NCBI GenBank assembly: GCA_017860985.1
Contig: JAGFXG010000026.1
Span: 1-9,513 of the forward strand
DNA: 9,513 nucleotides
Source of the DNA: Deltaproteobacteria bacterium
Lineage (GTDB): Bacteria > Desulfobacterota > Syntrophia > Syntrophales > Smithellaceae
Direction of reading: 5' to 3'
Notes under the pieces: model-generated
Told to the model about the DNA's origin: nothing
Databases searched by the model: none
Seen by the model: only the letters and a program-made list of their open reading frames with translations
Position numbers and translations under genes: made by a program
Shown here: positions 5,466 through 9,513 of the stretch, in pieces
Position numbering within the stretch: the stretch's first letter is position 1
How the letters are laid out: every line of letters starts with the position of its first letter

Positions 5466-7340
5466 ATGATCCTCAACTGGCAGGAGTCCTATAAACAGAA
5501 ACTGACCAACGCGCAAACTGCTTTGTCACGTATAAAGCGGGGGGCCCGGATATTTATTGCATCTGCCTGCGGTGAGCCGCAATTGCTGGTGAAGACTCTC
5601 CTGGATATGGGAGGAAATTTTGCAGACGTGGAGGTGATTCACTTTCTCGATCTGGGGCTTACCGATTACACAACGGACATTTACACGGAACACTTCCGGC
5701 ATAACGCTCTTTTTATCGGTGCAAACGCCCGTGCGGCGATCAAAGAGGGCCATGCCGATTACACACCCATCTTTCTTTCGGAAGTGCCGCTGATGATGCA
5801 GAGGGGCGCCATGCCTATCGATGTGGCCCTCATAACCGTATCTGAGCCGGATATGAATGGCTATGTCAGTCTGGGGATTTCGGTCGATATCACCAAGACG
5901 GCTGCAGAAGTGGCAAGATACGTGGTGGCGGAAGTCAACCCGAACATGCCCCGGACGCTGGGCGACAGCTTCCTGCACGTCAGCGAGATTTCCGCGTTTG
6001 TAGAAAACGACACGCCGCTTCTGGAATTTGAGCAGAAGTCGCCGAACAACATCGCTCAATCGATCGGGAAACTGATTGCCGATTTGATCGACAACGAGTC
6101 CACCATTCAGACCGGCGTGGGTAAAATTCCTAATTCCGTGTTTCCGTATCTTGTCAATAAAAAGGATCTGGGCGTTCATACGGAAACGTTTACCGATGGT
6201 CTGATCGACCTGATTGAAAGCGGTGTGGTGACCTGCCGGAAAAAATCACTTCATCCGGGAAAAGTCGTTGCGTCTTTTTGCATGGGCACCAGGCGTCTTT
6301 ATGATTACGTGCACAACAACCCGCTTTTTGAGTTCCGTCCATGCCAGTATGTCAACGATCCATATGTGATTGCCCAAAACGACCGGATGGTGTCCATCAA
6401 TTCCGCGCTTACCGTTGATCTGACCGGCCAGGTTTGTTCGGATTCGCTGGGTTTTGAATTTTACAGCGGTATAGGAGGGCAGGTGGACTTCGTTCGCGGT
6501 TCGGCCATGTCCCGGCGTGGCAAGTCCATCATGGTGCTGCCCTCCACCACGGAGGACGGCAAGATTTCGCGCATTGTGCCGTATCTCTCTGCGGGCAGCG
6601 GTGTGGTGGTGACCCGCGGAGACATTCACTATGTCGTGACAGAATATGGCATCGCTTATGTGCATGGGAAATCCATTCGGGACCGGGCCATGATGCTCAT
6701 CAACATTGCTCATCCCGATTTCCGCGACGAGCTTTTGGAAGCGGCCAGAAAACAGGGCTATATTTACCGGGATCAAATGCTGCCGGTGGTTTTGTATCCG
6801 AAGGAATATGAAGTCAGCTGGGTTGACAAGAAGGGGACGTCAATCTTTTTCCGTCCGGTGAAAGCCACGGATGAGCGTGCCATTCAGGATCTGATTTACG
6901 GTCTTCCGGAACAGGACGTCTATACACGTTTCTTCCACAGTCTGAAATCTTTTTCACATAAAGTCGCCATGCCGCTGGCCGCCATTGATTACAATGACAA
7001 AATGGCCATTGCCGCGGTTATCGGCAGGGAGGAACCGGAGAGCAGGGAGCAGATTGTCGCTATCGGGCGGTATGTCAGTGACCCGAACAGCCGTTATGCC
7101 GAGGTGGCTTTTACCACTCATCAGGACTGGCAGGCACGGGGTATCGGGACATTTCTTTTGCGATACCTGATCCGCATCGCAAAAGAGAAAAACATCACGG
7201 GATTCACGGCAGACGTTCTGTCGAGCAATAAGCCGATGATGCAGGTGTTTTCTAAATCCGGCTATCCCATGACGACGCATCTGGATACCGGTGTTTACGA
7301 ACTGAAAATCAATTTCGCGAAAGAAGACAATGAAAAATAA
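5466..7340 (+). CDS. Acetyl-CoA hydrolase/CoA-transferase fused to C-terminal GNAT acetyltransferase domain
   Basis: This is a 624-residue two-domain protein. Residues 1 to about 450 form a 4-hydroxybutyrate CoA-transferase / acetyl-CoA hydrolase-type domain, which moves CoA between an acyl-CoA and a free acid through a glutamyl-CoA intermediate. Key signs are the HTETFTDG motif with Glu240, placed like the catalytic Glu238 of Clostridium aminobutyricum 4-hydroxybutyrate CoA-transferase, the glycine motif GGQVDFVRG (337-345), and EYGIA (393-397). Residues from about 457 to 620 are a GNAT N-acetyltransferase domain with the acetyl-CoA pyrophosphate loop QARGIG (556-561) and a downstream N.PM..VF.K.GY stretch. 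I recall this fusion from Geobacter-like and other Desulfobacterota genomes. The GNAT part may acetylate lysines on CoA enzymes, possibly its own partner domain, but this is inference. The next gene starts 33 bp downstream, suggesting co-transcription. The acyl substrate cannot be determined; acetate, butyrate or a hydroxy acid are plausible. Confidence 0.87.
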   Translation: MILNWQESYKQKLTNAQTALSRIKRGARIFIASACGEPQLLVKTLLDMGGNFADVEVIHFLDLGLTDYTTDIYTEHFRHNALFIGANARAAIKEGHADYTPIFLSEVPLMMQRGAMPIDVALITVSEPDMNGYVSLGISVDITKTAAEVARYVVAEVNPNMPRTLGDSFLHVSEISAFVENDTPLLEFEQKSPNNIAQSIGKLIADLIDNESTIQTGVGKIPNSVFPYLVNKKDLGVHTETFTDGLIDLIESGVVTCRKKSLHPGKVVASFCMGTRRLYDYVHNNPLFEFRPCQYVNDPYVIAQNDRMVSINSALTVDLTGQVCSDSLGFEFYSGIGGQVDFVRGSAMSRRGKSIMVLPSTTEDGKISRIVPYLSAGSGVVVTRGDIHYVVTEYGIAYVHGKSIRDRAMMLINIAHPDFRDELLEAARKQGYIYRDQMLPVVLYPKEYEVSWVDKKGTSIFFRPVKATDERAIQDLIYGLPEQDVYTRFFHSLKSFSHKVAMPLAAIDYNDKMAIAAVIGREEPESREQIVAIGRYVSDPNSRYAEVAFTTHQDWQARGIGTFLLRYLIRIAKEKNITGFTADVLSSNKPMMQVFSKSGYPMTTHLDTGVYELKINFAKEDNEK

Positions 7341-7373
7341 AAGTCAACAGATGGAAAGGCCGGGTAAAAGACT

Positions 7374-8327
7374 ATGGATACCAGACGAGATTTTATTAAG
7401 AAAAGTTTGATTGCATGCACCGCTCTGAGCCTGCCGCTGACGTTTCCGGAAAACGGACGGGCCCTCCAGAGAGAATTTAAAATCCGAAACCCGAAACGCG
7501 CGCTGGTTTTGTGTTACAGCCAGACAGGATTTACCAGCCGCTATGGAAGACTGATTGCCTGTATCCTGAAGGAAAAGGGAATCGCAGCAGAGCTGGCGGA
7601 TATGCGGACGTTTGATAAAAAACGCATTACGGATTTTGACCTGATTATAATGGGTTCCCCCGTTTTCTATTATGATATTCCGCCAAATGTCAGTAGTTTT
7701 CTGGCAGCAATGCCGAAGATCACAGGCATACCTGTGGCAGCGTTCGTCTCATTCGGAGGACCGGAGGGAAATCAGCACAATGCTTTGTGTCACGCCCTTC
7801 ATCTGCTGGACGACGCCGGCGGCGCGGCCGCAGGGATGATCGCATTACGCAGCATTCCATCTTATCCCACGCCCACCTGGGACAGCGCCAATCAACGCGC
7901 GGCAGAACATCTGCCTGATGCATCTACTTATGGGCAGGTACGCAGTTTTGCAGAACAGGTGCTTGCGCGAATCAGCCGCGGTGAATCGATTATCTATGAA
8001 TCGGAAATATCGGCAAGAGAAGTCATGCGGACGCTGCCGCTGATCTGGCTCAACAAGAAAGCGATCAGGAAACACACGGTTGATGGTGAGAAATGCATCG
8101 GCTGCCGGACCTGTGTCAAACAATGCCCGGTTGATGCGATCCATCCAGAGAAGCAATTTGTGGATCGGGAGAGATGTGTGGCCTGCTTTGGCTGCCTGAA
8201 TAACTGTCCGGCGGACGCCGTGGTGATGGAGTACACGGGGAAACGTCTGTATGGTTTTCCGGAATACCTCAAAAGGCGGAAGATAACCATTCTGGAGCCT
8301 GCGGAATTTCAGACATGCCGGCTTTGA
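7374..8327 (+). CDS. Flavodoxin-ferredoxin fusion (EFR1-like) with twin-arginine leader
   Basis: This 317-residue redox protein has three parts. Residues 3-9 read TRRDFIK, close to the Tat consensus, followed by a hydrophobic stretch (11-24) and a possible GRA cleavage site near 30. A flavodoxin-like FMN domain spans about 41-200, with the phosphate loop YSQTGFT (48-54), GSPVFY (94-99) and SFGGP (126-130). The C-terminal ferredoxin domain carries two [4Fe-4S] CxxCxxCxxxCP motifs, with Cys241/244/247/251 and Cys268/271/274/278. The order flavodoxin then 2x[4Fe-4S] matches the EFR1-type ferredoxin family. It would pass electrons between FMN and iron-sulfur centres. If the leader works, the folded holoprotein acts outside the cytoplasm, which is unusual for a flavodoxin. 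It follows the CoA-transferase gene by 33 bp, so co-transcription is likely, but the ribosome-binding site is weak. Its redox partner is not visible in the window. Confidence 0.8.
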   Translation: MDTRRDFIKKSLIACTALSLPLTFPENGRALQREFKIRNPKRALVLCYSQTGFTSRYGRLIACILKEKGIAAELADMRTFDKKRITDFDLIIMGSPVFYYDIPPNVSSFLAAMPKITGIPVAAFVSFGGPEGNQHNALCHALHLLDDAGGAAAGMIALRSIPSYPTPTWDSANQRAAEHLPDASTYGQVRSFAEQVLARISRGESIIYESEISAREVMRTLPLIWLNKKAIRKHTVDGEKCIGCRTCVKQCPVDAIHPEKQFVDRERCVACFGCLNNCPADAVVMEYTGKRLYGFPEYLKRRKITILEPAEFQTCRL

Positions 8328-8338
8328 TCAGCCGGCAT
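8315..8338 (+). other. Perfect 9-bp inverted repeat with the stop codon in its loop
   Basis: ATGCCGGCT (8315-8323) and AGCCGGCAT (8330-8338) are perfect complements around a six-base loop. The TGA stop of the flavodoxin-ferredoxin gene (8325-8327) lies inside that loop. A second small palindrome, ACGGA..TCCGT, follows at 8342-8353. No T-run follows either, so this is not a classical intrinsic terminator. A role in mRNA 3'-end stability or partial termination before the YihY gene is possible. Confidence 0.5.
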
Positions 8339-8397
8339 CATACGGAAATCCGTTTGAACCGCAAAAGACAGATAAGAGAAATAACACAGGGGGCTAA

Positions 8398-9513
8398 GTG
8401 AAGGGCATCGGGAAAAAGCACCAGAAGGCGGTGAATTTCATTAAACAGGATGTCTGGCGCATCCAGAGGAAGCGTCTTTCCCCCGTGAAGTCCTTTTTTC
8501 TGAACCTGCTGAGGGTGGTGATCCTTTCAGTGCGCGGCTTTGATGAAGACAAGTGCCAGCTGCGCGCATCGGCCCTGACCTTTTATTCGCTGATTTCAAT
8601 TGTTCCGATCCTGGCTATGGCTTTTGGTATTGCCAAGGGATTCGGTTTTGAAAAAATTCTGGAAAAACAGTTGCGCGAAAAACTTGCCGGTCATGAGGAT
8701 ATTCTGGCCAATGTCATCCAGTTTTCCCATTCCCTGCTTGAAAACACGCAGGGTGGCTTGATGGCGGGGGTCGGCGTCATTATGCTTTTCTGGGCTGTTC
8801 TCAAGGTTCTGGGCCAGGTTGAAGAATCCTTCAACGATATCTGGGGCGTCAAAAAACACCGCCCGCTTGGCCGGAAGTTTGCCGATTATTTGTCGCTCAT
8901 GCTGATTTGTCCGGTGATCCTCATTATTTCCGGTGGCGTGACGGTCTTTGTTTCCACCCAGGTTGCGATGATTATGGAAAAGTTCACCGTTCTGGGCAGT
9001 TTCCGGCCCATGGTCTTTTTCCTGCTGGAACTTTTCCCTTATACGCTGATGTGGGGTCTTTTCACGTTTCTTTATGTTTTCATGCCCAATACACGGGTGC
9101 GCTTTTCTTCGGGGCTTTTCGCTGGAATCATTACAGGAACAATCTTTCAGGTGGTTCAGTGGTTTTACATAACGTTCCAGGTTGGCGTTGTAAAATACAA
9201 CGCCATTTACGGCAGTTTTGCGGCGCTACCGCTCTTCCTGGCATGGCTTCAACTGAGCTGGCTGATCGTCCTGTATGGCGCGGAACTTTCCTTTGCCCAC
9301 CAGAATGTGGATACCTATGAATTTGAACCGGATGCGCTTGGGGCCAGCCACCGCCTTAGGACACTGCTGGCTCTTCTGATCACACATCACCTGATTGCAA
9401 ATTTCCGTGCGGGAGATAAGGCGTTAACCGCGGGTGAAATATCAAACCGACTGGAAATCCCGATCCGTTTTGTCAATGATATTCTCTTTGAACTGGTCGA
9501 AAGCAATATCCTT
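8398..9513 (+). CDS. YihY/UPF0761-family inner membrane protein, 3'-truncated by window edge
   Basis: The reading frame from GTG 8398 stays open to the last base, 372 residues with no stop. An in-frame TAA at 8395-8397 directly before the GTG shows that no earlier start exists. AGGGGG (8388-8393) four bases upstream is the ribosome-binding site. The family was once labelled ribonuclease BN, but that activity belongs to another gene; YihY proteins are polytopic membrane proteins of uncertain function. Family hallmarks are RASALTFYSLISIVPILA (about 56-73), FNDIWGV (145-151), and YNAIYGSFAALPLF (267-280) followed by AWLQLSWLIVLYGAEL. Hydrophobic spans lie near 59-79, 121-140, 166-186, 205-229, 239-260 and 273-296. 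A soluble C-terminal region from about 341 (LTAGEISNRLEIPIRFVNDIL) looks like a winged helix, as in the longer members of this family. It is preceded by a 70-bp gap with the inverted repeat at the end of the upstream gene. Confidence 0.87.
   Translation, partial: MKGIGKKHQKAVNFIKQDVWRIQRKRLSPVKSFFLNLLRVVILSVRGFDEDKCQLRASALTFYSLISIVPILAMAFGIAKGFGFEKILEKQLREKLAGHEDILANVIQFSHSLLENTQGGLMAGVGVIMLFWAVLKVLGQVEESFNDIWGVKKHRPLGRKFADYLSLMLICPVILIISGGVTVFVSTQVAMIMEKFTVLGSFRPMVFFLLELFPYTLMWGLFTFLYVFMPNTRVRFSSGLFAGIITGTIFQVVQWFYITFQVGVVKYNAIYGSFAALPLFLAWLQLSWLIVLYGAELSFAHQNVDTYEFEPDALGASHRLRTLLALLITHHLIANFRAGDKALTAGEISNRLEIPIRFVNDILFELVESNIL

Noticed and set aside
5526..6776. Minus-strand open frames opposite the CoA-transferase
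   Set aside because: His- and Arg-rich translations without motifs, antisense to a clear enzyme gene.
8907..9320. Plus-strand ATG open frame (137 codons) inside the YihY gene
   Set aside because: The GTG-started frame from 8398 encodes all YihY hallmarks across the same bases; this is an out-of-frame shadow.

Overview
The window looks like a bacterial chromosome segment of moderate GC content. The gene set suggests Desulfobacterota, perhaps a Syntrophales-type (Syntrophus/Smithella-like) anaerobe: an acyl-CoA ligase followed by a double-ACT protein, a CoA-transferase fused to a GNAT domain, and a flavodoxin-ferredoxin protein with a twin-arginine leader. The taxonomic assignment is inference. 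No rRNA, tRNA, CRISPR array, insertion sequence or prophage gene was seen.

Layout. Bases 1-752 hold the 3' part of a histidinol-phosphate aminotransferase gene (+ strand), entering from the left edge. Converging on it are two tandem minus-strand genes (784-1458 and 1524-2198) for DUF374-type lysophospholipid acyltransferase-like proteins. They are about 76% identical in protein by hand alignment, and the repeat includes their leader sequences. A divergent 237-bp intergenic region (2199-2435) carries two good tandem sigma70-type promoters facing right and a weaker extended -10 candidate facing left. To the right, all on the + strand, follow an AMP-forming acyl-CoA ligase (2436-4070), a double-ACT-domain protein (4260-4715), a small unrecognised protein built from two copies of a 42-residue Cys/CQLG module (4867-5301), a CoA-transferase/GNAT fusion (5466-7340), a Tat-leader flavodoxin with two [4Fe-4S] motifs (7374-8327), and a YihY-family membrane protein (8398 to the right edge). 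The last gene starts with GTG and has no stop codon inside the window.

How the genes may work together. The ligase activates a carboxylic acid to its CoA thioester at the cost of ATP. The CoA-transferase can move CoA between acyl-CoA and free acid without ATP. The flavodoxin-ferredoxin could carry electrons. The ACT protein and the two-module protein look like sensors or regulators rather than enzymes. This resembles an acyl-CoA metabolism neighbourhood in an anaerobe, but the gaps of 151-189 bp between some genes mean that a single operon is not proven. The CoA-transferase and flavodoxin genes (33-bp gap) are the pair most likely to be co-transcribed.

The items most worth a second look are the two-module CQLG protein, the tandem acyltransferase duplication with its breakpoint at a possible promoter, and the exported-looking flavodoxin-ferredoxin. 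No intergenic stretch exceeds 300 bp, and no convincing intrinsic terminator was found.
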